NCBI RefSeq assembly: GCF_030272615.1
Contig: NC_081413.1
Span: 564,014,010-564,078,009, forward strand
Source: Cryptomeria japonica
Taxonomy: Eukaryota > Streptophyta > Pinopsida > Cupressales > Cupressaceae
DNA length: 64,000 nt
Direction: 5' to 3'
This document shows, piece after piece, positions 22,691-34,167 of the stretch; position 1 is the stretch's first letter; each line of letters begins with the position of its first letter. The translations under genes and the position numbers were made by a program. The notes under the pieces were generated by a model. The model did no database searches, was not told the DNA's origin, and was given only the letters and a program-made list of their open reading frames with translations.

Positions 22691-22761
22691 CGACCTGTGT
22701 GACAATTTCAACATTCAAACATGTTTGTTGGTTTTTTTTTAAAAGGTTTTTAAGTGTTTGT

Positions 22762-22781
22762 GATTCACGTCGGGTTCACCA
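22762..22781 (-). other. primer-binding-site-like sequence of the Tat-like element
   Basis: Two bases inside the 5' LTR (right LTR) the minus strand reads TGGTGAACCCGACGTGAATC. It starts with TGG, which pairs with a tRNA CCA tail. I could not assign the tRNA from memory. Position and start triplet support the role. Confidence 0.6.
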
Positions 22782-22783
22782 AA

Positions 22784-24228
22784 TGATGCTCTGCAAAAAG
22801 GACAAGGTTAGGATAAACAAACACCTGAACAAGAAACAACAAGAGTCGATTGTTAGATGTTAGAAAATCATAAATTAAAAACTATCCTAAGCAAGCATAT
22901 CAAGAAAGACACTACTAAGCAAAAAGAAAGCTTAAGGAATCTACAAAAAGCAACTAAGCTCCTCCAAATTCTCTCTACCATGCTGGTAGTTTCTCCTTCC
23001 TTATTCCTCTCCTCTCCAAGTTCCAAAATAGTGTAGCTCTCAGCAGCTTTTTGCACTACGGATGCTTATAAAAATTCAAGATTCTGAATGATCTCAAGCT
23101 TATGCTATGCAAGTGTAAAACAAACTAATAAAACATATTATGGAAAAGAACTAAGATTTATTTTAGACCAAGATGACAATATATGAGTTATTTATGCTAA
23201 ATGCTCTCTAAAATTCACTATAGGTTAAATGCATACAAGTTTTCAGGATCTGGATTATGAAGAAATGGGCTCTATTTATAAGAAAAATGGAGCAATGGAT
23301 GGTTGAGATTTAGTAATCTCAACAAGGGTCAGGATTGAATGATTTGAGATCCATGTGAGGGCTTTCAACCCAATCCTAGGATGACAAGTGTCAATGTGAG
23401 ATAGGTTGAGAGGAGAGGGAATAAGCATTAAATGCTTGACATGACCTGAAGGTTAACTTGGAAGTTAAGGTCAAGGTTAGTTGAATGGATAAATTCTTTA
23501 TTCAAAGAATAAAGCTTTTATCCAATGGATAAACTCTTGTGCAAAGGCAAAAGGGATAACCATGGTCAAAGCAATAAATGCTTGAGAAGACACATGAGTG
23601 CAAGTTGAAATAACCATAAATGGTTATGTAAGAGCCATTAATGGTCATGTAAGAGCCATTAGTGGTTTTGGAAGACTTTAGAGGTTAAATTGTTGAACAC
23701 ACAAAGCATTAAATGCTTTTCAAAGACTTTGAAGTCTTTGAGAAGTGACTCCAAGTTGCTTAGGAATGTGACAATAATTAGGGGATGGATTAGGCTAATT
23801 AGGAAGGGCTTAGAAGAATCTAGAAGGGGGTTAGGATTGCAAGTGGGTTTGGTGGGTGAGGGAAAATAGGATTTTTAATTAAAATAAAATTCATTTATTT
23901 CAATAAATAGGTGCAAGTTGCATTTGTAGGAAAATGCAAGTGGGGGGGAATAAATGATTTAAATAGATGTTTTATTTAATTTATTTAAAAGAGGAATAGG
24001 GGATTTTAATGAAATAAATATGATTTATTCATTTAATTGATTTGAGATTTGGTTTAATGAATTAATTAAAATAAATTAAATAATTCATTTAATTCATTTA
24101 ATTAATAGGAGAATGTTTGAAGATGAATTAATTAAATATTAATTTAATTAACTGATGGCTAGTGGGTTTTTAATCAAATAAATAGGGAATATTCATTTAA
24201 TTAAAATGGACAGATTTATGTGACTACA
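22784..24228 (-). repeat. Tat-like element LTR (its 5' LTR)
   Basis: This 1,445-bp copy closely matches 5586-7021. The visible differences are scattered substitutions and a few small indels, for example an extra ATTTAATTC-like unit near 24080. It would hold the promoter for gag-pol. It directly borders the outer element's integrase half at 24229. Confidence 0.93.
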
Positions 24229-24233
24229 GAATA

Positions 24234-25655
24234 ATTGAAGACATTGTATGAAGATGACCTGGATTTTGCAGAACCTTGGAAAGCATGTAGAGCACTAATT
24301 ATGGTAGATAGAAGCAAATGGTTGGATTATTTCATTTAGGATGGGATGGTATTCAGAGGAGTTCAGTTGTGTATACCTAAAAGTTCTATGAGGGATAATA
24401 TGATAAAGGAGAAGCATAGTGGAGGACTAACTTGACACTTTGGTGTTGACAAAACAGTAGCATTGGTGAGTGAACATTACTTTTGGCCTCAGATTCATAA
24501 GGATGTCAGAAAATCTATGCAAAGTTGTATAGTTTGTCAAGTTGCAAAAGGTAGTAGTCATAATGTGGGATTGTATAAACCTTTGACAATACCGAAGAGA
24601 CCTTGGGAAGACATAAGCATGGATTTCATACTTGGATTGCCTAAGATGCGGAGAGGGAATGATTCTATATTTGTGGTGGTAGATATATTCTCGAAGATGG
24701 CTCATTTCATACCTTGTAAGAAAACATCAAATGCAGTGCATGTAGCTGACTTATTTTTCAAGGAGGCAGTGAGATTGCATGGATTACCTAAGAGAATAGT
24801 TTTAGACAGAGACATTAAGTTTGTTGGTTATTTTTGGAGAACACTTTGAAAGAAGAAGATAGACTTGAAATTCAGTTCTACTTTTCACCTACAGAATGAT
24901 GGACAAATAGAGGTAGTAAACATGAGTTCGAGAAATTTGTTGAGATGCTTAGTTGGAGAGAAAACTAGAAGTTGGGATTTGATCCTTTCACAAGAAGAAT
25001 TTGCCTACAATAATTCAGTGAACAGGAGTACCAGAAGAACACCTTTTGAGATTGTTATTGGAGCACATCCTAGAGGTATATCAAAATTGAGAGATATCAG
25101 TAATGAAGACAAGAGGAGTGCAGAAACAAAAGAATTTGTAGATCACATGATGGCCTTGCATACTCAGGTTAAACAATTGGAGGATATGAACAGCCACTAT
25201 AAGGAGAAAGGAGATGAGAAGAGAAGACATAAGGAATTTGAAGTTGGCGATGAAGTGATGGTGTATCTAAGAAAAGAAATATTTCCAATTGGAACCTATA
25301 ACAAGTTGCAGATGAGGAAGTTCGGACCTTGTAAGATCTTGAGGAAATTCAGTTTTGGAAATGCATATGAAGTAGAGCTGCCAGATAGTTTGAGTATTTC
25401 ACCTATATTCAATGTTGCAGATCTACATTAGTATCATGAATTAGAATTCAGTAAAGATGGTATTGCAAACTTGGAGAAACAGTTGCCCCGGAAGGAACCA
25501 AAGCATATTGAAGACATTTGGACAGTAGAATTGGGCGTAGCACTCAGAGGAGTCAGTACAAGGAGTATCTTGTGAAATGGAAGGACAAACCAGTTGAAGA
25601 TTCACCTTGGATTTCTTAGGAAGAGGTGAACCGCCTTGGTTTTCCTCTGACCCCA
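24234..25655 (+). pseudogene. chromovirus integrase with C-terminal chromodomain (broken)
   Basis: This resumes the outer pol after the insertion. A zinc finger is seen (His residues around 24415-24440, split by an in-frame TGA, and CIVCQ). The DDE core is Asp in SMDFILGLP, Asp in LDRDIKF and Glu in NDGQIEVVN. A TGA near 24847 splits the core. Further on, after frameshifts, QYKEYLVKWKDKPVED and SPWIS at about 25555-25615 match the chromodomain core that defines chromoviruses. Chromodomains can direct insertion to particular chromatin. An ancestral stop created by TAG follows SPWIS. Confidence 0.9.
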
Positions 25656-25695
25656 GCAAAGTGAGGGACTCACTTTTTCAACAACCTTGGATGTC

Positions 25696-26446
25696 TGATG
25701 CAAGAGCATCCCCGATTCTTGGCAATCTTGCATCAACCAAAAACATTTCTTTTCAGATTGTTTTTTGTTTTACATTTTCTTGCATTTTCTCATTGGATCT
25801 TGTGGAGCTATATTTTTCTTGTGAACATGATCATCTTCCTTATTCCTAAACCACAGAACGTTTGTATCTTTTTTCAGAAAGTTATCGCTTCCGAATTCCA
25901 AAACAATTTTTTGGCTTAGAACACTGGAACCACTTGGAACTATTTGCTATTGGATCCTTTTTGTAGCTTGTGGAGCCCCAATTCTTTGATTCCAATGTTC
26001 CTTAGCGTGTGTCCAACCTTCCCTCTGATCCGCCCTTCTTCCTTTGGATTTTATGGAGGATTTTCATTGGCAGAGGTCGACTTGGTGGTTTTACACGTTT
26101 GATCTTGTTCTTCGGAATTTGATCCCACTTGGGTTGACGTGGATCCCTCTAGACCATATAAATCAATATAATTAAGCACCATAAATCATCAAAGAGAACA
26201 TAGAAGATATATCCTAAGATTTAGAGGTCCAGAGTTGATCGATTCTATAATTGAGCATGTATGTAGCAGGCTGATGAGCCAAATCTTGTAGCCTGGATGT
26301 TACCAGTTATTTGTAATCAGTTTTCATGATCTAATACATTCATTTCTGCATTGCCTCCATCGTCTTTTTTTTCTTTTGTTGTGTTTACTCTTGTTGCACG
26401 GTCCGGATAGATCTCACTCAGGTCCCTCCTAACCGTGACTGCACCA
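25696..26446 (+). repeat. chromovirus 3' LTR
   Basis: This 751-bp copy starts TGATGCAAGAGC and ends GACTGCACCA, and is followed by CTATC (26447-26451). No convincing purine tract is seen directly before it; the nearest purine-rich run is AAAGTGAGGGA at about 25659-25669. Confidence 0.92.
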
Positions 26447-26451
26447 CTATC

Positions 26452-27394
26452 ATAGATAGTATGTCATTTAATTTGTTTTTTATTTCATGATTGGATACTT
26501 AGCAAATAATGAATTTTTTTTATTCATTAATGTCATATTTCAATGATAATTGATTAAAATTATTCCTGTTGTATGGGAATGTACATTGATAAATGATATC
26601 ATCCCTTTCCTTTCAAATATTATATTTATTTTCCATCTTCTTTTCCAATGAAGCACTTATTTTTACATGATGGTTTTGTTGTGACTTTTTTTATTTTCAT
26701 GTTGTTAGTAAACTTAAATAAAGAGGAGAAACTTAGAAAACCCTTGCAGCATTGATATAAACAATGCTTCTGGCTTGCAAATATTGGTAATGTTGTTGTG
26801 ATTGAGCTAATGCATCTAATGCCTAAAAAAGTTGCAACAATGGCGTTTGTGGAATCATCCCTATAAATCGTTGGTGAGCAATAAGGGATATTGTGTAATT
26901 AAGATCCAATAGGTGGGGAAACCCCCTTGGATCGATAATCTAATAAGAAAATTTTTAAATGAACCTACATCTGCTAATGAAATCATAGAAAACCCTAATA
27001 GGAATTGGATGTATGTGATTATTCTATTTTATTATTTAATTTAATGTTATGATTCTTTATTTCGATGCACGAGATAAGGGTGATGTGATCATAAGACTAG
27101 GACCTAGATGGAATTAGGTAAACAAGCAAGCGGCCAACATGGAACCTTTTTGCTTTATGAGCTTCCAAATGTGGGTAGCAATTGTGGAAAAACTATTTAG
27201 GAGAATGACCCTAAAAAAAGGTTGCATACCTACTATATAGTTTACATCAAACCTAATTAGAAAATAGAACTACATGGGTCTTCATCTCCTTTGTAAGCAA
27301 TGTATGTAGGTAGTCTAGGGACACGGTTGTCCCTAGTATGCAAGTCATTGGGGATGGGGCTTTAGGAAGGTGATGTGTTAATTAAAATTACAGT
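26452..27394. other. spacer between chromovirus and solo LTR, nothing recognised
   Basis: AT-rich with no gene. A small perfect hairpin CTAGGGACA...TGTCCCTAG lies at 27315-27336. The segment may continue the repeat that flanks the chromovirus on the left, or the upstream LTR of the gypsy element at 29 kb, but I cannot show either. Confidence 0.4.
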
Positions 27395-28824
27395 TGATGC
27401 TCTGTGAAATGGACAAGTGTTAGACTAGAACCTGTGGTGGAATAACACACAAAAAATACAAGAAACAATGATCAAAGTTAGTGTTATTCAATCAAAGACT
27501 AATCTAAGCAGGCATATCAAAAGAGACACCAAAAACAAAGTAAAGCATTTAACTACGAATGTAAATGCAAGAGACATCTCCAAATGCCTTCTACCATGCT
27601 CTTAGCTCCTTCTCCTTTGTTACTCTCCTCTCCAAGTTCCAAACTACTGTAGCTCTCAGTAGCTTTTTGTACTATGGATGCTTATGGAGGTTCAAGATTG
27701 AAATGTTTACTCTAAAATGTTATGCAAATGTGAATAAAAGCTAATATTAGATGCGATGATGCTAAAATGATTTATTTTAGGCCAAAATAACAAGATATTA
27801 GTGATTTATGCTAAAATGCTCTCTAGAATTTACTATAACTTAGATGCACACAAGTTTTCAGGATCTGGATTATGAAGAAATGGGCTCTATTTATAGGAAA
27901 AATGGAGCAATGGATGGTTGAGATTGAGTAATCTCAACAAGGGTCGGGATTGGATGATATTCAATCCATGTGAGAACTTTCAACCCAATCCCAGGATGAC
28001 AAGTGTCAATGTGAGATAGGTTGACAGGAGAGGGAATAAGCATTAAATGCTTGACATGACCTTAGAGTTAACTTAGGAGTTAAGGTCAAGGTTAGGTTGA
28101 ATGAATAAATTCTTTATTCAAAGAATAAAGCTTGTATCCAATGGATAAACTCTTGTGCAAAGGCAAAAGGGATAACCATGGTCATAGCAATAAATGCTTG
28201 AGGAGACACATGAGTGCAAGTTGAATTAACCATAAATGGTTATGTAAGAGCCATTAATGGTTTGGAAGACTTTAGAGGTTAATTTGTTGAACACACAAAG
28301 CATTAATTGTTTTTCAAAGACTTTGGAATCTTTGAGAAGTGACTCCAATTTGCTTAGGAATGTGACAATATTTAAGGGATGGATTAAGTTAATTAGGAAG
28401 GGTTTAGAAGAATCTAGAAGGGGGTTAGGTTTGCAAGTGGATTTGGTGGGTGAGGGAAAATAGGATTTTAACTAAAATAAAATTAGTTTATTTCAACTTG
28501 TGGTTGCAACTTGCATTTGTAGGAAACTGCAAGTGGGGGGGGGGGGGAGGGGGAGATTTATGATTTAAATAAATGTTTTATTTAATTTATTTAAAAGAGG
28601 AAAGGGGATTAAATTGAATAAATAAAATTTATTCATTTAATTGAGTGTGAATTTGGTTAAACGAATTAATTAAAATAAATTGAATAATTTATTTAATTAA
28701 TAGGAGAATGTTTGAAGATGAATTAATTAAATATTAATTTAATTAACTGATGGCTTCGTGGATTTTTAATAAAATAAATACGAAATATTCATTTAATTAA
28801 AATGGACAGATTTATGTGACTACA
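27395..28824 (-). mobile_element. solo LTR of the Tat-like family
   Basis: This stretch starts TGATGCTCTG and ends TGACTACA, like the two LTRs of the Tat-like element, and matches them end to end with more substitutions. It is flanked by ACAGT on both sides (27390-27394 and 28825-28829), a perfect 5-bp duplication. No internal domain lies next to it. It is therefore an independent insertion reduced by LTR recombination. A run of 13 G followed by AGGGGG near 28537-28556 replaces a shorter G-run in the other copies. Confidence 0.92.
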
Positions 28825-28829
28825 ACAGT

Positions 28830-29261
28830 AAATAAAGATAATTTGATCGAGAGAAGGGATGTAAATAAAAATCTATAATAAAAAGTTAAGATAAAATATA
28901 TAATTGTATACTCGGAAGGAATCTCAAATGAATTTTCTTGACTCCCTGAGGCTTTAGGCAAAATTATAAGGCTATACTCAACCTATTTATGCATACTCTT
29001 GAAGATAGTGACCTCGATGTACTTCCATTAGGGGATTGTATTCTCCAAGAGCTTAGGGTGACAAACTATACCTAAGTTTGTCTTTAGACAAAGCATTTTG
29101 TTTTGCATCCTATATGAAGGATGGGTGCCTAAACCTTGAGGGCTAGATGCATATCATGTTAAATGGATAGATGAATACCTATATACAACAAATGAACGCT
29201 TAATAACGTAAGGGAATTTTAATAAACAAAAAAGTTTTGAAACTATGGAAATGTTCTTACA
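28830..29261 (+). repeat. probable LTR end of a third Ty3/gypsy element
   Basis: No gene is seen. The segment ends ...GTTCTTACA directly before the primer-site-like TGGTATCAAAGC at 29264, as a 5' LTR should. Its left part is interrupted by the solo LTR, and the LTR start is not recognised. Confidence 0.4.
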
Positions 29262-29263
29262 TG

Positions 29264-29275
29264 TGGTATCAAAGC
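29264..29275 (+). other. primer binding site (initiator Met-tRNA type)
   Basis: TGGTATCAAAGC differs at one base from the standard TGGTATCAGAGC primer site. It lies about 480 bases before the gag frame at 29745, consistent with the plus orientation of the following gag-pol remnant. Confidence 0.75.
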
Positions 29276-29744
29276 AAGGTTTGAAAACTAGGCCTTGAGC
29301 CTAATACGAACTTGCACAAGAACAAGATAAATGGAAAATTTTAGAATGGTGTTTGGATTAAAATTTTATTTTGGATTCAAACCTTAAACCATACTAAAAG
29401 GGAATTATTAATTACAAGAATATCAAAGAGCTAGGACAAGGGGTGCACGTGCTAGCATTGAATGAAAACAAATAAATATCAGCATTAATGAACAAGAAGC
29501 TCAAAGGGGACCTAGGACAAGGTGTACTAGAGCCACAAAATGGCAAGAGGAGAATAACCAAGAGAAAAGGCAAGAGGAGAATAAGTGAGAGCAAGAAGCA
29601 CAAGAGGAAACAAATGTGGATCTAATGAGGAACAACCACAAAGAGGGGTAAATGATGGAATTGAAGCAATAATTGAACTACTCACTAGGAAACAATATAA
29701 GATAAATTCCTTAGAGCAAAGAAATTAGAGAAAGTCAAGATAAT

Positions 29745-30690
29745 ATGGAGAATAATGGGGTGCCTAAAGTAGAAGACCCTCATCTAGAAGGAATTCCTCG
29801 ACAAGATGAAGTCCCTAGGAGAGAATCATCGAACCTAGAACTAGAGAAGGACTTGAAGAAGATTACACCTCCCAAGATTGATGGAAAAAAAATAGGGGAA
29901 GGTACAAAAAAATGGCTATGCGAAATGGAGATATATTTGGAGTTCAGAGACAATAATGAAGTAAATAAGGCCCTTTTGGGTTCCTATTAACTTATAGGGA
30001 GGCGGCAATTTGGTGGACGAACACCAAAGAACAATATGGGTACACCAAGGAAAATCTTACATGGGAGTAGTTTGTCAAACATTTTGAAAAAGGTGGCTCC
30101 CACAATTACTTTGGTGAAGAGATGAAAAAATTTCACAACTTGAAACAAGGGTCAATGATAGTCTAGCAATATTAGGACAGGTGTGCTAATTTGTTGAAGT
30201 ATGTACTAATATACCAAAAGGATGAAAAAAGAAGAGCAAAATAAAAAATGGGCCTGAATGAAAATATAGGGGCAGAAGTGGACATGGGAAAAAATATGAA
30301 TGAAGTGTTAGAAAAATTATTGAAACAAGAAAGGAGGCTACAAGATTTTGCAACGGAAAGAGAAGGCTTTAATAATAATATAAACTGATCATTCAATAGG
30401 AATCAAGAATTCAAGGGAAAGCCCACCTTCAATAAGGATCAAATGAAAAACTCTTTAGAAAGGAGGCCACAATCTAATCAGATTCCATAGAGAGATAAAA
30501 ATAATTTCAACAAGAGCAACTTCAATAGAACCAACCAAAGGTTTCTGAATAGACCAATGAACCCGCTAAGACTTCAAGAAGCAAGGAATAACCCTCCTAG
30601 AAATCAAATCTAACGAGGACCGCCAAGAGGGTTCTTTTATGTGTGGAGGAAATCACTTTGCCAAGGAATTCCCTAGGATGCAAGGACAAA
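29745..30690 (+). pseudogene. gag remnant of a third Ty3/gypsy element
   Basis: An opening of about 80 codons is followed, after a TAA and a shift, by a gag-type segment with AAIWWTNTKEQYGYTKENLTW. Basic, Asn/Arg-rich coding and a decayed knuckle (CGGNHFAKEF, last Cys missing) follow near 30640. Many stops are present. The order gag, protease-like, reverse transcriptase to 32.6 kb shows one decayed plus-strand element. Confidence 0.7.
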
Positions 30691-31260
30691 TTAGGGGAAA
30701 CCAACCATAGATTAGACCCTAACAAAGGATTCATGTTGCAGTAAGGAACTAACAAACCAGATTCCAAAATGTGCCAATAGAAACTAGAAGTGTACTCCTT
30801 GGACAATCAATTTTAGTTTTAATTGATATATAATCATCAGAATATTTCACTTCCTCGCTAGTAATAAAATTATTATTAAGGATCAATAATATGGAAATAT
30901 TAAGGATAATTCATTATGGGAGTAGGACAATTAAGGATGTGACTAAGTACATACCTAATGCAATAATAAAGTATTTAGAGTTTAAGACAAAATTAAACCT
31001 TTATTGGCTCATTTAGGGAGATACAATGTGATTATTGGTATGAGTTGCCTAGAAGAAAATTAGAATAATATAAATTGCTACAAAAATAAAGTAGAATGTT
31101 TGGATGATGTGGGAAGAAGGGTCAAGCTACAATAAAATGTTTGATCTGTAAGTGTAGAGACTATATCAATGATGCAATTAAAAAAAGGAAGGAAGAAGAG
31201 AGTACCAGATTTACAAGGCAACTGTAGATCAAAAGGAAGAAGAAAGTACCCCAACTCTTG
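30691..31260 (+). pseudogene. decayed protease region of the third gypsy element
   Basis: SVLLGQSILVLID around 30790-30830 lies where the protease active site should be; the motif itself is damaged by a stop. The rest of the stretch has no readable fold. The assignment is by position between gag and reverse transcriptase. Confidence 0.45.
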
Positions 31261-32641
31261 ATAATTCTTTTATTGTTTGAAACTATGAAGATGTATTTCC
31301 TAAAGAAATCCTAGGGTTACCTCCAAAAAGAAAGATGGATTTTTCTATTGATATATGGTACCTATGGCTAAACCATTAACTAGAGCACCTTATTGAATGA
31401 ATACAACTGAATTGTTAGAACTTAAAATACAACAAGAATAACTCTTGGGGAAATGTCTTATAAGGCCACGTGTATCTCTTAGGGAGTGTTGGTACTACTT
31501 GTCAAGAAGAAGGATGGAAGGTCCTAACATTATGTATTAATTACAAAATGTTGAATAAAGTCACAGTAAAGAATAGGTAACCCATACCATGCATTGGAGA
31601 ATTATTTAATCAAATGAAGGATTCTACAGTGTTTTCCAAAATAGACCTTCAATCAAGGTAGTATCAACTAAGGATAAAACAAGAAGACATTCCAAAAATA
31701 ACCTTTAAGACAAGGTATGGGCACTATGATTTTATAGATTTACCTTGTGTTATCAATAGTTTGTTCCATGACTAATTGGAAAAAATTGTTTTGGTATTTT
31801 TGGATGATATCTTAATCTATTCTTAAAATGAAGAGGAACACCTAGAGCATCTCCAACTAGCATTTCAAAGACTAAGGAAACATAATTTATATGGAAAACT
31901 ATCAAAATGTGCCTTTTTTTAGAAGAAAAATCACTATCTTTGACATATTACATCAAAGGAAGGAATCACAATTGACTCCGACAAAATATAGGCATTAGTA
32001 GAATTGTGAATCCCTAAAAATGTTTCAGAAGTAAGGAGTTTGATGGGTTTAGCAAGATATTATAGAATATTTGTGGAAGGACTTTCTAAGATTGCAAATC
32101 GTATCACCTCATTACAAAGGAAGGGAAAAAGTTTCTTGTTGACCGAACAATGTGACAAAGAATATCAAATTGTAAAGGAAAAATTGACTACATATCCTAT
32201 TCTAAAGGTTCCTAACCCAAATGGGAACTTTGTAGTAGTGAAAAAATACTTCTATAGAAGGGATAGGAGGTATATTTATATAAGGAGATGGGGTGGTGGC
32301 CTGAGTCTAGGAAGTTGAAAACTCATGAAGTAAACTATGCACCTCACAATTTGGAGCTTGCAATTGTTGTTCATGCCCTACAAAAGTGGAGATACTTCTT
32401 GTTAGGGAAGCCTTTTGAACTGACTTTGGAATTGAAGATAGATCATAGAAGACTTAAATATATCTTCACACAACTCCACTTGAATGCTAGACAAAGGAGA
32501 TGGTTGGAATTTCTAAGTGAATATGACTTTGAAATAAAATACATCAAGGACAAGGAAAATAGAGTGGCAGATGATTTAAGCAGGAGAAGGCACTTGATGA
32601 GTATATCAACATTCAAAACTACATTTAAGAAAAGGTGTTAG
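31261..32641 (+). pseudogene. reverse transcriptase and RNase H of the third gypsy element
   Basis: Reverse transcriptase motifs are spread over frames: FSKIDLQSRYYQLRI near 31640, then VFLDDILIYS near 31795-31825 (the catalytic box). RNase H follows with MGLARYYRIFVEGLSKIA (32045) and HEVNYAPHNLELAIVVHAL (32325). The usual terminal ADDLSRRRHL is at about 32565-32595. No integrase follows, so the element is cut after RNase H. It belongs to a different family from the other two gypsy elements. Confidence 0.85.
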
Positions 32642-33559
32642 ATGTAGGAAGTGTCTCATCACTATGTACAATATTAGATGAAAGGGAATCTCTAGATGTA
32701 TCATGAGAGGATAGTTCAACATCATCATTATCATTTGTCACACTTGGGGTATAATCATCATTAACCATGTAGACGAAAAATAATGCCCTCTATGATGGAA
32801 AGGAAAATATTAACAAGAATACTGAAAGTGGATAAACTATTTATAAGCATACAACCAACTCATTCATAGAACATGTATTATCACCTACATGCAAAAATGT
32901 TATTTTATGAAGGATGAAAGAATACTTGAATCAATGAAGCATTATAATATCTTATAAGTTGTATTGTATGCATGAAGGTAATCCCAAAGTATAGCCTCAT
33001 AAGGATTCATAATGAAAAATAGATCAATCACTAAACAATTGATAAAAGAAATAAGAAATCAAAGTCAAATCCTATGTGAAAGGAAATGAAAACCATGAGA
33101 AAATGCACTAATTTCAAATCTAGAATGATGAATAAAATAAATTAGTTATATCAAATCTAAAATAGTAAAATTAGAAGGACAAGCCTTAAGGCCAAACATG
33201 GAGTGTAGGATTGATCTAGTTCATCAAAATAAAAGGAAATAAAGGAACCCTAATGATTGGAAAGACTTCATTTCCTATTAATTGAGTTCTATCTAGTGCT
33301 AATAAAAAACAATTTAATCAAGCCACGTTATTAAACCATAATTGATAAAAATAAATATAAAAAAAGCTTAGATGTTGTGCATATCTTTCTCCTTAGTTTG
33401 ATTGATATGTTGCTACAAATGTTGATTGTGTATTGGAAAAAAGACTTGGAAAGTGTGCAAATGATTGTGAATGATAAATTTGATGCTCTAAATATCTGAG
33501 ATGAAATTACAATAGTAAGGATGCACTTTACAAATTTAGATCCTAATAATACAGATTTT
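32642..33559. other. AT-rich DNA, nothing recognised
   Basis: No coding motif is visible on either strand. The minus-strand open frame at 33597-33331 has no recognisable domain and is probably the leader of a copia-like element read from the primer-site-like sequence at 33577. Confidence 0.4.
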
Positions 33560-33577
33560 CTTTCTACTCTAATACCA
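33560..33577 (-). other. possible copia-type primer site (minus strand)
   Basis: The minus strand reads TGGTATTAGAGTAGAAAG, close to the TGGTATCAGAGC primer site. It suggests that the repeat to its right is LTR sequence of a minus-strand copia-like element. No gag is recognised to the left. Confidence 0.35.
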
Positions 33578-33602
33578 TAATACATATGCAAAAGCATATG
33601 GA

Positions 33603-34167
33603 TTTCAAAGAATCGATGTTGTTCAATTAATCAAGGAGACAAAGCTCCTTTAAATAGAGTTACAAAGATGATGTTTCTAAAAGAAACAATCGTTAACTAG
33701 AGGCGAAATTAGAAACAACTTAAATGACCATTAATAACACAAAGAGAAAGATATTATTCTAATACCCTCCCTTAATGGTCATTTAAGTTGTTTCTAATTT
33801 CGCCTCTAGTTAACAATTGTTTATTTTAGAAACATCATCTTTGTAACTCTATTTAAAGGAGCTTTGTCTCCTTGATTAATTGAACAACATCAATTCTTTG
33901 AAAGTTGTTTCTAATTTCGCCTCTAGTTAACGATTGTTTCTTTTAGAAACATCGTCTTTGTAACTCTATTTAAAGGAGCTTTGTCTCCTTGATTAATTGA
34001 ACATCGATTCTTTGAAATTTTTTGTTCAATTAATCAAGGAGACAAAGCTCCTTTAAATAGAGTTACAAAGACGATGTTTCTAAAAGAAACAATCGTTAAC
34101 TAGAGGCGAAATTAGAAACAACTTAAATGACCATTAATAACACAAAGAGAAAGATATTATTCTAATA
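33603..34167. repeat. compound fold-back: four copies of one ~100-130 bp unit in the order + - - +
   Basis: One unit (containing GTTCAATTAATCAAGGAGAC and ending near TAAATGACCATTAA) lies forward at 33603-33732. It is inverted at 33773-33903 and 33904-34002, and forward again at 34024-34137. The first pair forms a hairpin with about 40 bases of loop, the second with about 20. The outer two copies share 144 bases (33621-33764 and 34024-34167) with very few differences, including the 3' part that the middle copies lack. Confidence 0.9.

Larger units (their letters stand above)
5586..24228 (-). mobile_element. Tat-like Ty3/gypsy retrotransposon with an antisense PMD gene
   Basis: Two LTRs of about 1.44 kb (5586-7021 and 22784-24228) are very similar and are flanked by GAATA (5581-5585 and 24229-24233). 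Orientation is minus. A primer-site-like sequence sits inside the right LTR, a purine tract inside the left LTR, and gag, protease, reverse transcriptase, RNase H and integrase read right to left. The Tat assignment rests on the second RNase H domain (14107-14685), the gag CxFHxxxGHxTxxC knuckle and the great length (18,643 bp). A plus-strand gene with a plant mobile domain lies between integrase and 3' LTR, where Tat elements are known to carry extra open frames. Many nonsense codons and few indels are visible. Confidence 0.9.
1656..26446 (+). mobile_element. Ty3/gypsy chromovirus-type LTR retrotransposon, split by a nested element
   Basis: Two related LTRs (1656-2427 and 25696-26446) begin TGATGC and end TGCACCA. 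They are flanked by the 5-bp duplication CTATC (1651-1655 and 26447-26451). A primer site for initiator Met-tRNA follows the left LTR. Gag, protease, reverse transcriptase and RNase H lie at 2.6-5.6 kb, and integrase with a C-terminal chromodomain remnant at 24.2-25.6 kb, all on the plus strand in the usual gypsy order. The pieces are separated by an 18.6-kb minus-strand element inserted at 5585. The LTRs differ from each other more than the inner element's LTRs do, which fits the nesting order. Several stop codons and frameshifts make the element non-autonomous. Confidence 0.93.
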
